Source: Burkholderiales bacterium (GTDB lineage Bacteria > Pseudomonadota > Gammaproteobacteria > Burkholderiales > Burkholderiaceae_C). From it: a stretch of DNA of 64,000 bases. The stretch is taken from positions 1 to 64,000 of the forward strand of contig QBMB01000011.1 of assembly GCA_003241965.1 (NCBI GenBank), given 5' to 3'. The translations under genes were made by a program, and so were the position numbers. Positions 1 to 10,061 of the stretch are shown here, in pieces. Each line of letters begins with the position of its first letter. Position 1 is the first letter of the stretch. The notes beneath the pieces were generated by a model that was not told where the DNA came from, ran no database searches, and saw nothing but the letters and a program-made list of their open reading frames with translations.

Positions 1-67
1 GGGTGTTACAAGGGTCGGGTGCGCGGCCCTGTGGCCACGGCCTTTTTGAACACCAAGGAATTCCCCG

Positions 68-823
<756 letters not shown>

Positions 824-848
824 GCGCTGGCCTCGCGGCTTTTGCGCT

Positions 849-2414
849 TCATCGAGCGCTTGCCGACGGCTCCAGCCGGAACACGGCCACGGTCTCCACC
901 AGGTCCGTGGCCTGCGAGCGCAGGCTGCTGGCTGCGGCGGCCATTTCTTCCACCAGCGCGGCGTTCTGCTGGGTGGCCTGATCCATCTGGGTGACGGCCT
1001 CACCGATCTGGGCCACACCGTCGCTCTGCTCTTTGCTCGCCGCACTGATCTCGGCCATGATGTCCGTGACGCGCTTCACGCTGTCGACCACCTCGTTCAT
1101 GGTGCTGCCGGCTTTGTCCACGAGCACAGTTCCGCTGGCGACACGCTGCACGCTGTCGGTGATGAGGTCCTTGATCTCTTTGGCAGCGCTGGCGCTGCGC
1201 TGTGCCAGGCTGCGCACTTCACCGGCCACCACGGCAAAACCCCGGCCCTGCTCACCAGCGCGGGCCGCTTCCACCGCGGCGTTGAGCGCGAGGATGTTGG
1301 TCTGGAATGCGATGCCGTCGATCACCGAGATGATGTCGGCGATTTTCCTGGAGCTGGTCTCGATGCCTTTCATGGTGTCCACCACCTGCGAGACCACCTG
1401 GCCACCTTGAATGGCCACGGCGGAGGCGGTTTGCGCCAGTTGGTTGGCCTGCCGGGCATTGTCGGCGTTCTGCTTGACGGTGGAAGACAGTTCCTCCATG
1501 GACGCTGCGGTTTCCTCCAGCGCGCTGGCCTGGCTCTCGGTGCGTGAACTCAGGTCCTGGTTGCCCTCGGCGATCTGGATGCTGGCGCTGGACACCGACT
1601 CGGAGCCGGTGCGCACCCGGCTGACCACGTTGACCAGGCTGTCTTTCATCAGACCCATGGCGTTGAGCAGTTGCGCCACTTCGTCCGAGCCCTGGCTCTG
1701 TACCTGTACCGTCAGATCGCCTGCGGCCACCGCTTCGGCCACCTGGATGCCTTGTGCAAGCGGCGCGGTGACGCTGGCCGTGATGACCATGGCCAGGGCG
1801 CCCGACAGCAACACGGCCAGGGCAATGGCCGCAAGTGTGATGTTCCTCACCTGGGCAGCGGCCGCCGTGCTGGCCACGTTCGCCTCGTCGGCCAGCCGGG
1901 CGTTCACATCGATCAAGCTGCTCAGGAGGTCATCGACCACCTTGAATTTGGGCAGTGCGTCCTGGCTGATGGCGGCCGAGGCCTCGGCGTCGTAGCCGTC
2001 ATCAGCCAACTTGAACACCTTGGCCTGTGCTTCGAGGTAGGGCGGCCACGCGGCTTCCAGCTGGGCGATGAGCGCGGTTTCCTGGGGCGACACGGCGGAG
2101 GCGCTGTACTTCGCCATGAAGTCCTGGTAGTTCTTCATGCGCGTGTCCATGCGCGCCTTGAAACCGGCGATGGCGGCCGGATCGAACTGGATCACGTAGT
2201 CGATGAGGTTGCGGCTCATGTGCAGCGCCTGCATGTTGGCGTTGGCCAGGTCCCGGATGGGGAGCAACTGGTTGTCGTACATGGCGCTGGTCGCCTGGGC
2301 CTGCTGGCTGGTGGCGTTCATGCCCACCAGGCCGATCATCAAGGTGATGACGGTGGTGATGGCAAAGGCGCCCAGCAGGCGTGTGCGCATGCGCAGCTGG
2401 TTCAAGATGTTCAC
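849..2414 (-). CDS. Methyl-accepting chemotaxis protein (4HB-HAMP-signalling domain)
   Basis: A 521-residue chemoreceptor. It has a short cytoplasmic N-terminus, a first membrane helix at about residues 11-31, a periplasmic four-helix-bundle sensor to about 190, a second membrane helix at about 191-214, a HAMP domain, and a long cytoplasmic coiled-coil signalling domain. The conserved hairpin tip ([20 protein letters not shown]) that contacts CheA and CheW is present. The gene starts with GTG, five bases after an AGGAG. Unlike its upstream neighbour (2479-4230), it ends in EPSASAR and has no C-terminal aromatic pentapeptide for CheR/CheB. The signalling halves of the two proteins are almost identical while the sensor halves differ, which indicates duplication with sensor divergence. 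The ligand is unknown. Confidence 0.93.
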   Translation of the reverse strand: MNILNQLRMRTRLLGAFAITTVITLMIGLVGMNATSQQAQATSAMYDNQLLPIRDLANANMQALHMSRNLIDYVIQFDPAAIAGFKARMDTRMKNYQDFMAKYSASAVSPQETALIAQLEAAWPPYLEAQAKVFKLADDGYDAEASAAISQDALPKFKVVDDLLSSLIDVNARLADEANVASTAAAAQVRNITLAAIALAVLLSGALAMVITASVTAPLAQGIQVAEAVAAGDLTVQVQSQGSDEVAQLLNAMGLMKDSLVNVVSRVRTGSESVSSASIQIAEGNQDLSSRTESQASALEETAASMEELSSTVKQNADNARQANQLAQTASAVAIQGGQVVSQVVDTMKGIETSSRKIADIISVIDGIAFQTNILALNAAVEAARAGEQGRGFAVVAGEVRSLAQRSASAAKEIKDLITDSVQRVASGTVLVDKAGSTMNEVVDSVKRVTDIMAEISAASKEQSDGVAQIGEAVTQMDQATQQNAALVEEMAAAASSLRSQATDLVETVAVFRLEPSASAR

Positions 2415-2478
2415 GGGGGCTCCTGTGGGGGTGAGGATCGGGTGAAGGCGTCAGGGAGCAAACCCCTGTATCCGCATG

Positions 2479-4230
2479 TCAGAAAGATTCCCAGTCGCCC
2501 GCTGCATCGGCCGTTGCGGGCGTGGCAGCGCGCCGCGCAACCGGCTGCACGGCAGGGCGGTGTGCGGGGGGCAGTGCGGGTCTTGCGGCGGGTTTCTTCG
2601 ACGCAACCGGGGCCAGTGATTTCCTCGGAGCCACCACGGGCGTGTGGTTGCGCACCAGTGGCGTCACGGCGCTGAAGCCCGCCTGGTTGCCCGAGAGGCG
2701 GAACACCGCCACCGCCTGCACCAGATCGCCGGCCTGGGTGCGCAGGCTGCTGGCCGCGGCGGCCATTTCTTCCACCAGCGCAGCGTTCTGCTGCGTGGCC
2801 TGGTCCATCTGCGTGACGGCTTCGCCGATCTGGCCCACACCGTCGCTCTGTTCTTTGCTGGCCGAGCTGATCTCGCCCATGATGTCGGTGACGCGTCGCA
2901 CGCTGTCCACCACTTCGCTCATCGTGGCGCCGGCCTTGTCCACCAGCACCGTGCCGGTCTCCACGCGCTCCACGCTGTCGTTGATGAGCTGCTTGATCTC
3001 CTTGGCAGCCGCTGCGCTGCGCTGGGCGAGGTTGCGCACCTCGCCGGCCACCACGGCAAAACCACGACCCTGTTCACCGGCCCGTGCCGCTTCCACCGCA
3101 GCGTTGAGCGCGAGGATGTTGGTCTGGAAGGCGATGCCGTCGATCACGCTGATGATGTCGGAGATCTTGCGCGAGCTCTCGTTGATGCCGCGCATGGTGT
3201 CCACCACCTGGCTGACCACCTGGCCGCCTTCGATCGCCACGCGCGATGCACTCTGGGCCAGCTGGTTGGCCTGAGCGGCGTTGTCGGCGTTCTGGCGCAC
3301 GGTCGAGGACAGCTCTTCCATCGAGGCGGCGGTTTGTTCCAGCGCACTGGCCTGGCTTTCGGTGCGTGAACTCAGGTCCTGGTTGCCCTGGGCGATCTGC
3401 TCGCTGGCGCTGGACACCGATTCGGAGCCGACGCGCACGCGTCCCACCACCTGCACCAGGCCGGTCTGCATGTCGTCCAGCGCTTTCAGCAGCACGCCGG
3501 TTTCGTCCATCGACTTGACTTGCACCGTGCGTGTCAGGTCGCCCCCGGCCACGGCACGTGCCAGTTCGACCGCGCTGTTGATGGGTCCGGTGATGGAGCG
3601 GATGAGCCACAGGGCCACCACGGCGGCAAGAGCGGCCACGAGGGTCACGGCCACCGCGATGGTGATGATGAGGGTCTTCACCATGCCTTTGGCGGCCTCG
3701 CTGGCGGCTTGTGCGCCCGCAGTCTGGAAGTTCACTGCGTCGTCGATGGTTGTGAAGTAGGCCAGCTGTCCCGGACGAACGACATCGAACAGGTAGGCAA
3801 TGGCCGGCTCGCGCTCGCCGGCTTCGATCATCCTGATGAACTGGTCCACGCCGCTGCGGAAGGGGGCGCGCGCCACATTGATCGCGGTTTGAAGTTCCTG
3901 GCCGCGCGTGGTGTTGATGAGGTCCTCCAGCTTCTTGACGTATCCGTCCACTTCGGGCCGCGTCGCCTCGATGCTCTGCTTTTCCTGCGCCACTTTGGCC
4001 GGGTCGGTGTACAGCGCGATGTTGCGGATGGCGCGCGCCTGGAAGCTGGCCGCATCGCGCAGGTTCTCCAACTTCGCAATGACGGTCATGCGGCGCTCGG
4101 TGATGTCCACCAGTTCGGTCTGCACGTCCATGGTCCTTGAGACGCTGAGCGCGCCGATTGCGAGCAGCATAAGGACGAGCAGGCTGAATGCAGCCGCCAG
4201 ACGGGTGGATATCTTGATGTTCTTGAACAT
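2479..4230 (-). CDS. Methyl-accepting chemotaxis protein with C-terminal DWESF tether
   Basis: A 583-residue chemoreceptor with membrane helices at about residues 11-31 and 185-210, a periplasmic helical sensor between them, then HAMP and the signalling domain with the canonical hairpin tip. After the signalling domain comes a proline- and alanine-rich linker of about 60 residues ending in DWESF. This fits the xWxxF pentapeptide that tethers the methyltransferase CheR and the methylesterase CheB in enteric high-abundance receptors. A FliA-type promoter lies about 100 bases upstream (4334-4360). The 65-base gap to the second receptor gene (849-2414) suggests co-transcription. The chemoeffector cannot be deduced. 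Confidence 0.93.
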   Translation of the reverse strand: MFKNIKISTRLAAAFSLLVLMLLAIGALSVSRTMDVQTELVDITERRMTVIAKLENLRDAASFQARAIRNIALYTDPAKVAQEKQSIEATRPEVDGYVKKLEDLINTTRGQELQTAINVARAPFRSGVDQFIRMIEAGEREPAIAYLFDVVRPGQLAYFTTIDDAVNFQTAGAQAASEAAKGMVKTLIITIAVAVTLVAALAAVVALWLIRSITGPINSAVELARAVAGGDLTRTVQVKSMDETGVLLKALDDMQTGLVQVVGRVRVGSESVSSASEQIAQGNQDLSSRTESQASALEQTAASMEELSSTVRQNADNAAQANQLAQSASRVAIEGGQVVSQVVDTMRGINESSRKISDIISVIDGIAFQTNILALNAAVEAARAGEQGRGFAVVAGEVRNLAQRSAAAAKEIKQLINDSVERVETGTVLVDKAGATMSEVVDSVRRVTDIMGEISSASKEQSDGVGQIGEAVTQMDQATQQNAALVEEMAAAASSLRTQAGDLVQAVAVFRLSGNQAGFSAVTPLVRNHTPVVAPRKSLAPVASKKPAARPALPPAHRPAVQPVARRAATPATADAAGDWESF

Positions 4231-4333
4231 GGTGTTCTCGGTGAGATCTTGCTGCGGTGACAGCGTAGGGTGGCCACTTGCAGGCCCCGATGATCGACAA
4301 CGCCCTGGTAGGGCGTGAACTCACCTGTTGTCT

Positions 4334-4360
4334 GTATCGACCGGGTTCGCCGCAACTTGA
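4334..4360 (-). promoter_or_regulatory. Predicted sigma28 (FliA) promoter for the chemoreceptor pair
   Basis: Read on the minus strand, the site is TCAAGTTG, 11 bases, then GTCGATAC. The FliA consensus is TAAAGTTT-N11-GCCGATAA, so each box matches at 6 of 8 positions and the spacing is exact. It points towards the chemoreceptor gene starting at 4230, giving a leader of about 90-100 bases. Chemoreceptor genes are classic FliA targets, which supports the call. The site is a prediction from motif and position only. Confidence 0.65.
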
Positions 4361-4421
4361 AAGAAAGAGGTGGGACCAGCGGTCATACTCTCGCCACCCA
4401 AATCTGCAGCGCCAGGAATCC

Positions 4422-6452
4422 ATGCCCCTCTTCGCCGCCACCGTTTTCCTCTCGGCCTTCCTGCTGTTCCAGATCCAGCCCATCGTGGCCAAGATGATCC
4501 TGCCGTGGTTTGGTGGCTCGTCTTCGGTGTGGACGCTGTGCATGGTGTTTTTCCAGGTGGAACTGCTGCTGGGTTACGCCTACGTGCACTTCATGCACGA
4601 AAAGATCAGCACCCGGCGCCAGCCCTGGGTGCACGGCGCGCTGCTGCTGCTCAGCCTGGCCACTTTGCCGGTGGTGGCCGACCCTTCGTGGAAGCTGGAC
4701 GCCCAGGCCTTCCCCACCTGGAGCGTGCTCGCCGTTCTGGCCACCACCGTGGGCGTGCCTTATCTGCTGCTCTCCACCACCGGCCCGCTCATGCAGGCCT
4801 GGTACGCGCGCACCTTCGTGACCCAGGGCGTGCAGCCTTACCGGCTGTATGCGCTGTCCAACCTCGCCTCCATGCTGGCGCTGCTGTCGTACCCGGTGCT
4901 GGTGGAGCCCATGCTGGCTGTGAAGCCGCAGGCCTGGGTGTGGTCAACCGGCTACGCGCTGTTTGTGCTGTTGTGTGTGGCCACCGCGGCCTACACCGTG
5001 CGGCGGGACAACGGTGCTCTCGCCAGCCAGGCTCCGCAGCTGGAAGACGCACCCCGCCCCGGCTGGCGCGAATGCCTGATGTGGGTGGGCCTGGCGGCCA
5101 CCGCTTCCATGCTGCTGCTGGCCATCACGCGCCACCTCACGCAGGACGTGGCGCCCGTGCCGTTCCTGTGGGTGCTCCCGCTGGCGCTGTACCTGCTGAG
5201 CTTCATTTTGTGTTTTGACGCGCCGCGTTACTACGTGCGCCCGTTCTTCCTGTGGATTGCGCTGCCACTGGCCTTCGTGGCGCTGGACTTCGCCATGAAC
5301 CACGGCCTGGACGTGCCGGTGCTGGTGGGCTTGCTGTGCGCGTCGGTGTTCGTGTTCTGCATGGTCTGCCACGGCGAGCTGGTGCGCCGGCGCCCGCCGC
5401 TGCGCCACCTCACGCTGTTTTATCTCATGCTCTCGGTGGGCGGTGCGCTGGGCGGCCTGTTCGTGGGGCTGGTGGCGCCGGTGGTGTTCAACGCCTACTT
5501 CGAGCTGCCGCTGGGCCTGTTTCTGTGCGCGCTGCTGATGGTGCTGGTGCTCTGGCCCGAGCTGCGCGGCCGCTGGCAGGCCTGGTTGCGCGGCGCGTTG
5601 CTGCTGGTGCTGGTGTTGTATGGCGCGCGGCTGTCCAGCATCTCGCTGGGTTACGTGCAGGGTTACACCGAGGTGGTGCGCAACTTCTACAGCCAGACGC
5701 GCATTGAAGACGGCGTGGACGAAGACGGCCTGGGCCCCGTGCGCAGCATGGTGCACGGCAGCATCACCCACGGCGAGCAGTACCTCAACCACCCCAAACG
5801 CGCCACCGCCTACTACTGCGAGCGCACCGGCATCGGCCGCGCGCTGCTGAGCCTGCCCACCGACAGGCCGCGCCAGCTGGGTGTGGTGGGTCTGGGCGCG
5901 GGCACGCTGGCGGTGTATGGCCGCGCGGGCGACGAGATGCGCATGTACGAGATCAACGACCAGGTGCTTGATCTCGCGCGCAAGCACTTCAGCTACCTGG
6001 CGGACAGCGCGGCCACCATCGTGCCAGTGCTGGGCGATGGTCGCCTGATGCTGGAGCGTGAATCACCGCAGGCTTTTGATCTGCTGGCCATGGACGCGTT
6101 CTCGGGCGACTCCATTCCCACCCACCTGCTCACGCTGGAAGCGTTCGACGCCTACATGCGCCACATGAAGCCGGATGGCCTGTTGGCGGTGCACATCACC
6201 AACACCTACCTCGACCTGCGCCCGGTCATGGCCTCGGCCGCGCAACACGTGGGCAAGGTGGCGCTGCTGCTGGAACTCGCCGCCGGCCACGGCGACCCGT
6301 TCTGCCGCCGCTCGACCTGGGTGGTGTTTGTCACGCCGGCCCAGGCTGCGGCGCTGCCGCCAGCCTTGCAGGGCGCGCAGGTGCTGCAGCCCCGGCCAGG
6401 CTTCCGACCCTGGACAGACACGTTCTCGAATTTGTTCGACATCCTGATCTGA
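4422..6452 (+). CDS. Fused membrane / spermidine synthase-like protein
   Basis: A 676-residue protein. The N-terminal half is a multi-pass membrane region starting MPLFAATVFLSAFLLFQIQP, and the C-terminal half is a Rossmann methyltransferase-like domain of the polyamine synthase family. The AdoMet-type glycine loop (GVVGLGAGTLAVYG, about residue 485) and the gate-loop acidic stretch (DAFSGDSIP, about residue 550) are visible. Such fused membrane and spermidine-synthase-like proteins are common in proteobacteria, but few have a demonstrated reaction, so polyamine synthesis should not be assumed. The start at 4422 was chosen because the membrane domain begins there; an upstream in-frame ATG at 4278 would add 48 residues of non-membrane sequence overlapping the divergent promoter. 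Confidence 0.85.
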   Translation: MPLFAATVFLSAFLLFQIQPIVAKMILPWFGGSSSVWTLCMVFFQVELLLGYAYVHFMHEKISTRRQPWVHGALLLLSLATLPVVADPSWKLDAQAFPTWSVLAVLATTVGVPYLLLSTTGPLMQAWYARTFVTQGVQPYRLYALSNLASMLALLSYPVLVEPMLAVKPQAWVWSTGYALFVLLCVATAAYTVRRDNGALASQAPQLEDAPRPGWRECLMWVGLAATASMLLLAITRHLTQDVAPVPFLWVLPLALYLLSFILCFDAPRYYVRPFFLWIALPLAFVALDFAMNHGLDVPVLVGLLCASVFVFCMVCHGELVRRRPPLRHLTLFYLMLSVGGALGGLFVGLVAPVVFNAYFELPLGLFLCALLMVLVLWPELRGRWQAWLRGALLLVLVLYGARLSSISLGYVQGYTEVVRNFYSQTRIEDGVDEDGLGPVRSMVHGSITHGEQYLNHPKRATAYYCERTGIGRALLSLPTDRPRQLGVVGLGAGTLAVYGRAGDEMRMYEINDQVLDLARKHFSYLADSAATIVPVLGDGRLMLERESPQAFDLLAMDAFSGDSIPTHLLTLEAFDAYMRHMKPDGLLAVHITNTYLDLRPVMASAAQHVGKVALLLELAAGHGDPFCRRSTWVVFVTPAQAAALPPALQGAQVLQPRPGFRPWTDTFSNLFDILI

Positions 6453-6491
6453 GCCTGCGCAAGAGCGGGCCAAGGCGCTGCCTGCGGATGC

Positions 6492-7607
6492 TCAGCCGCC
6501 CAGCTTCCTGCGGGTGAGCTTGCGGTAGACGGTGGCGCGGCTGATGCCCAGGGCGCGGGCGGCTTCCATCACATTGCCGCGGGCCTGTTCCACCGCCCGA
6601 AGAATGAGCGCAGTTTCCACGTCTTTCAACGGCACCGCTGCACCCTGTCCCTCCAGCGGCATGCGCTCGCCGCCCGCGTTGAGCCGGGCGTGCAGGTTGA
6701 GCCGCAGCCCCGACCACAGCGGCACTTCCATGGCGCTGCGCTGTGCGCGGGCTGCGTCGAACAAGGTTTCCAGTGGGACTGCAAACACGTCGGTGCAATG
6801 GCCCGCGTGTTCCGGTGGAGCGATGCCGAGCATTTCGGCCGCAGGCCGGTTCAGGCCGGTGATGTGGCCGTCTGCGTCCACGCACACCAGACCGTCGCTG
6901 TCGCCGCCCAACGTCTGCCCAGGCCAGTTCAGGCTCAGCAGCAGCCGGTGGGGGCGGGCCAGCGCCAGTGCGTTTTCAATGCTGCGCGCCGATTGGGTGA
7001 CGAGGTGCTTGAGGGCAGGTTGTTCCACCACATTCACACCGGTGAGGTCGAGCATGCCCACGCACTGACCGTCCGGTCCCCAGATGGGCGCGCCGGCGCA
7101 GCTGTAGGCGCTGGTGGCGTCGAAGAAATGTTCACCCCGGTGCAGCCACACCGGCTGCAGCTCGGCCAGCGTGGCGCCGATGGCGGTGGTGCCCACGGCG
7201 CGTTCGGACAGATCGACCCCCACGCGCGCAATGCTCGATGCCAGCGGGTTGTGGCGGTCCACCGGGCCGTTGACGTCGATCACCAGGCCGCTGGCGTCGG
7301 TGAGGATGGCGAAGTAGCGCGTGTTGGCCATGGCCCGCGTGAGCGACTGGATCACCGGCGCGGCGGCCCGCAGCAAAGGCTGGTTGGCGTCGATGGCGTT
7401 GCGAACCGCGCTGTGGGTCACCGCATCGAAGGCAATGGGCTGGTGCGGGTTGAAACCCATGTCCAGGCAGCGCCGCCACGAGCGTTCGATCCAGGGCGAG
7501 AGTGCTGCCGGTGCGTTCGGGTCTCGCGTGTCCAGCACCGCCTTGCGCGCCTGCTCGATCAAGGCCAGGCGGTGTGGATGGGTCAGCGGTGGCTGGGTGT
7601 TGGACAT
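6492..7607 (-). CDS. AcoR-like regulator (GAF + Fis HTH) without AAA+ domain
   Basis: A 371-residue transcription regulator that begins like the acetoin regulator AcoR: the ERSWRRC motif near residue 46, then a GAF sensor domain (about 85-230) with the GAPIWGPDGQ.VGMLDLTG core, a short PAS-like stretch, and a C-terminal Fis-type helix-turn-helix (NVMEAARALGISRATVYRKL). The roughly 240-residue AAA+ domain that contacts sigma54 in AcoR is absent: no Walker A, GAFTGA or Walker B motif can be found. It therefore probably acts by a different mechanism, as a repressor or sigma70 co-regulator. It lies downstream of and co-directional with the molybdenum hydroxylase operon, so it is a good candidate regulator of cox and perhaps aor. 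GTG (7610) and ATG (7607) starts are adjacent. Confidence 0.82.
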   Translation of the reverse strand: MSNTQPPLTHPHRLALIEQARKAVLDTRDPNAPAALSPWIERSWRRCLDMGFNPHQPIAFDAVTHSAVRNAIDANQPLLRAAAPVIQSLTRAMANTRYFAILTDASGLVIDVNGPVDRHNPLASSIARVGVDLSERAVGTTAIGATLAELQPVWLHRGEHFFDATSAYSCAGAPIWGPDGQCVGMLDLTGVNVVEQPALKHLVTQSARSIENALALARPHRLLLSLNWPGQTLGGDSDGLVCVDADGHITGLNRPAAEMLGIAPPEHAGHCTDVFAVPLETLFDAARAQRSAMEVPLWSGLRLNLHARLNAGGERMPLEGQGAAVPLKDVETALILRAVEQARGNVMEAARALGISRATVYRKLTRRKLGG

Positions 7608-7650
7608 CACCCAAACATTAGAGCAGCGTTTGATCGCCCCCGCATGGGGA

Positions 7651-8343
7651 TCAACCAGCCACAGGGTCGGTGTTAACCCCCGGCGCGGGTTCCGGCCAGC
7701 GGCAGACCCAGCCGGTGTCGCGGGCCAGTGTGTCGAGATCTTCCGGGGTGTCCAGGTCGCGGGTGTGGTGCGGGTTGTCCACCACCCAGGCCAGGGTGGC
7801 CTCTGGGTGCGCCGCGCGCCACTGTCGCAGGCTGGAGCCGGGCGCGGCGAGCAGGTCGGCGCGCACCGCCGCGTCGAACATCACCGGATGGCCGGGCACG
7901 CCGTTCACCATGGGCACCAGCACCTGGCAGCCGGGCGGGCGGCGCTGGAAGGCGTGCAGCACGGCCCCGATGTCGGCGGCGTTGATCAGCGGTTGGTCGG
8001 CCAGCAGCACCATCACGGCCTGTACGTCGTTGCCCAGGGCGTGCAGGCCGATGTGCAGCGAGGAGGCCGGGTCGTCTTCGGGCGCGGGGTTGACCACGTG
8101 GCGCGGCGTCAGGTGCTCCGGCCAGTGCGACAGGTGCGCCTGGATCTCGGCGGCGTGGTGGCCGAGCACCAGCACCGGTGTGTGCAGTCCTGCGCTGCGC
8201 ACCGAGCCTACGGTGCGTTGCAGCAGGCTGTGGCCCTGCACCTCCAGCAGGCACTTGGCGCGCCCACCCATGCGCCTCCCTGCACCTGCGGCCAGGATCA
8301 GCACACCGGTGCGCAGGGGTTGTGGAGCGGGGTGCGTGTTCAC
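7651..8343 (-). CDS. mocA: MobA/MocA-like nucleotidyltransferase for molybdenum cofactor
   Basis: A 230-residue NTP-transferase. The nucleotide-binding signature LILAAGAGRRMGG followed by K(C)LLEVQG lies near residues 16-36, and the metal-binding DQPL is present in mid-protein. MocA enzymes add CMP to molybdopterin to give the cytosine dinucleotide cofactor used by xanthine-oxidase-family hydroxylases, which matches the neighbouring cox genes. MobA (GMP transfer) is the alternative but fits the context less well. The GTG start overlaps the xdhC stop (GTGA), so the two are translationally coupled. The last 40 codons carry no further motif. Confidence 0.8.
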   Translation of the reverse strand: MNTHPAPQPLRTGVLILAAGAGRRMGGRAKCLLEVQGHSLLQRTVGSVRSAGLHTPVLVLGHHAAEIQAHLSHWPEHLTPRHVVNPAPEDDPASSLHIGLHALGNDVQAVMVLLADQPLINAADIGAVLHAFQRRPPGCQVLVPMVNGVPGHPVMFDAAVRADLLAAPGSSLRQWRAAHPEATLAWVVDNPHHTRDLDTPEDLDTLARDTGWVCRWPEPAPGVNTDPVAG

Positions 8344-9428
8344 CGGGCGGTGGCGGGTGAAAAGCAGGTCGGTCCGGACGGCTCGGCCTCACCATCGGCC
8401 AGCGCGTTCTTGGCGTGCGCCACGCCCATGTCGCGCGGCAGCGGCACACCGTTTTTCACCGCCAGCACCTCGGCCATGATGCTCACCGCGATCTCCGGTG
8501 GTGTCTTGCTGCCGATGTAAATGCCGATCGGCCCGCGCAGCCGCGCCAGGCTCTCGGCGGTCTGCTCGAAGTGTTCGATCAAGCGGGCGTGGCGCGCTTC
8601 GTTGTTGCGCCGCGAACCGATGGCGCCCACGTAGAACGCGTCGGTGTCCAGCGCTTCGAGCAAGGCCAGGTCGTCGAGTTTGGGGTCGTGCGTGAGCGCG
8701 ATCACGCAGCTGCGGCGGTCCACCTTGAAGTCGTGCACCACGTCGTCGGGCATGCCGGTGAGCAGGGCCACACCGGGCACCGACCAGGCCGCGCGGTACT
8801 CCTCGCGCGGGTCGCACACCGTGACCGCGAAGCCGCTGAACAAGGCCATGGTGGCCAGGTATTCGGTGAGCTGACCAGCGCCGATGAGCAGCATGCGGTA
8901 CTCGGGGCCGAAGGTGTTGGCGAGCACCGCGCCGTCGTCGATCAGCGGCGCGGGCGCGGTGACCGCGCGCAGCTCCACGCGGCCGCTGGCGATGTCGGTG
9001 CGCCGCTGGACCATGAGGCCGTCGGCCAAGGTGTGCACCAGCGCGAGCAGCGATGCAGGGTCGGGGTTGAATTCGAGCACCAGCTCCAGCGTGCCGCCGC
9101 AAGGCAGGCCGAAGCGGTGGGCCTCATCCGCGCTCACGCCGTAGGTCACGCGCTGCGGCGTGCTGTCGGGAATCTCGTGCGTGATGCCCGCTGCACTGGC
9201 GCTGGCGTCGGTCTGGTTGGCCCGGCTGTAGCGGTAGATGAGGTCGTCCTCGATGCAACCACCCGAGACCGAGCCGACCACCGCGCCACTTTCACACAGC
9301 GCCATGATCGAGCCCACCGGGCGCGGCGACGAACCCCAGGTGCGCACCACGGTGGCAAGCAGGGCGCGTTGTCCCTGGTTGCGCCAGCCGTGCAGCGTGC
9401 GCAGGACGGTGACGTCGAGGTTTTCCAT
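8340..9428 (-). CDS. xdhC: XdhC family cofactor-maturation protein
   Basis: A 362-residue XdhC/CoxI-type protein. Visible features are the N-terminal XdhC region with SVSGGCIEDD, a Rossmann-like segment (IGAGQLTEYLATMA) in the middle, and the C-terminal family signature GAIGSRRN ... GIYIGSKTPPEIAVSI. Members bind the molybdenum cofactor and help its sulfuration and insertion into xanthine dehydrogenase-type enzymes. A GGAG ribosome site precedes the ATG. It sits between coxG and mocA in one operon, consistent with maturation of the CoxL active site. Confidence 0.88.
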   Translation of the reverse strand: MENLDVTVLRTLHGWRNQGQRALLATVVRTWGSSPRPVGSIMALCESGAVVGSVSGGCIEDDLIYRYSRANQTDASASAAGITHEIPDSTPQRVTYGVSADEAHRFGLPCGGTLELVLEFNPDPASLLALVHTLADGLMVQRRTDIASGRVELRAVTAPAPLIDDGAVLANTFGPEYRMLLIGAGQLTEYLATMALFSGFAVTVCDPREEYRAAWSVPGVALLTGMPDDVVHDFKVDRRSCVIALTHDPKLDDLALLEALDTDAFYVGAIGSRRNNEARHARLIEHFEQTAESLARLRGPIGIYIGSKTPPEIAVSIMAEVLAVKNGVPLPRDMGVAHAKNALADGEAEPSGPTCFSPATAR

Positions 9429-9442
9429 GGGCGTTGGCTCCT

Positions 9443-10015
9443 TCAGCCCCGAGTGGCCAGGTAGACGGCAGCCGCCGCGAGGACGGCGATGGTGCCCCAG
9501 ACCCAGGCAGGCAGGCCGGCCTTGGCGGTGGGCGCGGGCAGGGCCACCACCTCGCCAGTGGCGGCGGGCGGATAGCGGCGTTGCAACTCTTCGTCAAAGC
9601 GGCGGAAGAAGTCTTCCGCGAGCGACTTGGCAGCGCCGTCGATCAGCCGCTGGCCGAGCTGCGCGATCTTGCCTCCCACGGTGGAGTGCACGGTGTAGCT
9701 GAGTTCGCAGCCGGTGCCGCTGGGTTTGAGCAACACGGCCGATTCGCCCTTGCCGAAACCGGCCACGCCACCCTGCGCGTCGAAGCTGAGTTTGTACGAC
9801 TGCGGGGGCACGATGTCGGAGAGCACCACGCGGCCGTTGAAGCGCGCGGACACCGGGCCAATCTTGATGGCGGTGCCCACCGCATAGGTGTTCTCAGCGG
9901 TGAGCTCGAACTTCTCGCAGCCCGGGATGCAGGTCTTGAGGATCTCCGGGTCGTTGAGGGCTTCCCAGGCCTGTTGCTGTGTCACGGCGAGTGGCCGATT
10001 GCCTTGCATGTCCAC
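9443..10015 (-). CDS. coxG: CoxG-like SRPBCC protein with C-terminal membrane anchor
   Basis: A 190-residue protein with the CoxG/SRPBCC fold: GNRPLAVTQQQAWEALNDPEIL at the start, then C(I)PGCEKFE and GKGESAVLL. The last roughly 20 residues (VWGTIAVLAAAAVYLATRG) form a single hydrophobic helix after a Pro/Ala-rich linker. CoxG is reported to anchor CO dehydrogenase to the cytoplasmic membrane in carboxydotrophs. The GTG start at 10015 is preferred because a GGAG lies 8 bases before it; an ATG two codons later is the alternative. It lies in the coxSLMDEG order of the operon. Confidence 0.87.
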   Translation of the reverse strand: MDMQGNRPLAVTQQQAWEALNDPEILKTCIPGCEKFELTAENTYAVGTAIKIGPVSARFNGRVVLSDIVPPQSYKLSFDAQGGVAGFGKGESAVLLKPSGTGCELSYTVHSTVGGKIAQLGQRLIDGAAKSLAEDFFRRFDEELQRRYPPAATGEVVALPAPTAKAGLPAWVWGTIAVLAAAAVYLATRG

Positions 10016-10061
10016 GTTGAATTCTCCGGTTGGTTGTGTGTGTGTGTGAAGGCTCTGCGGA

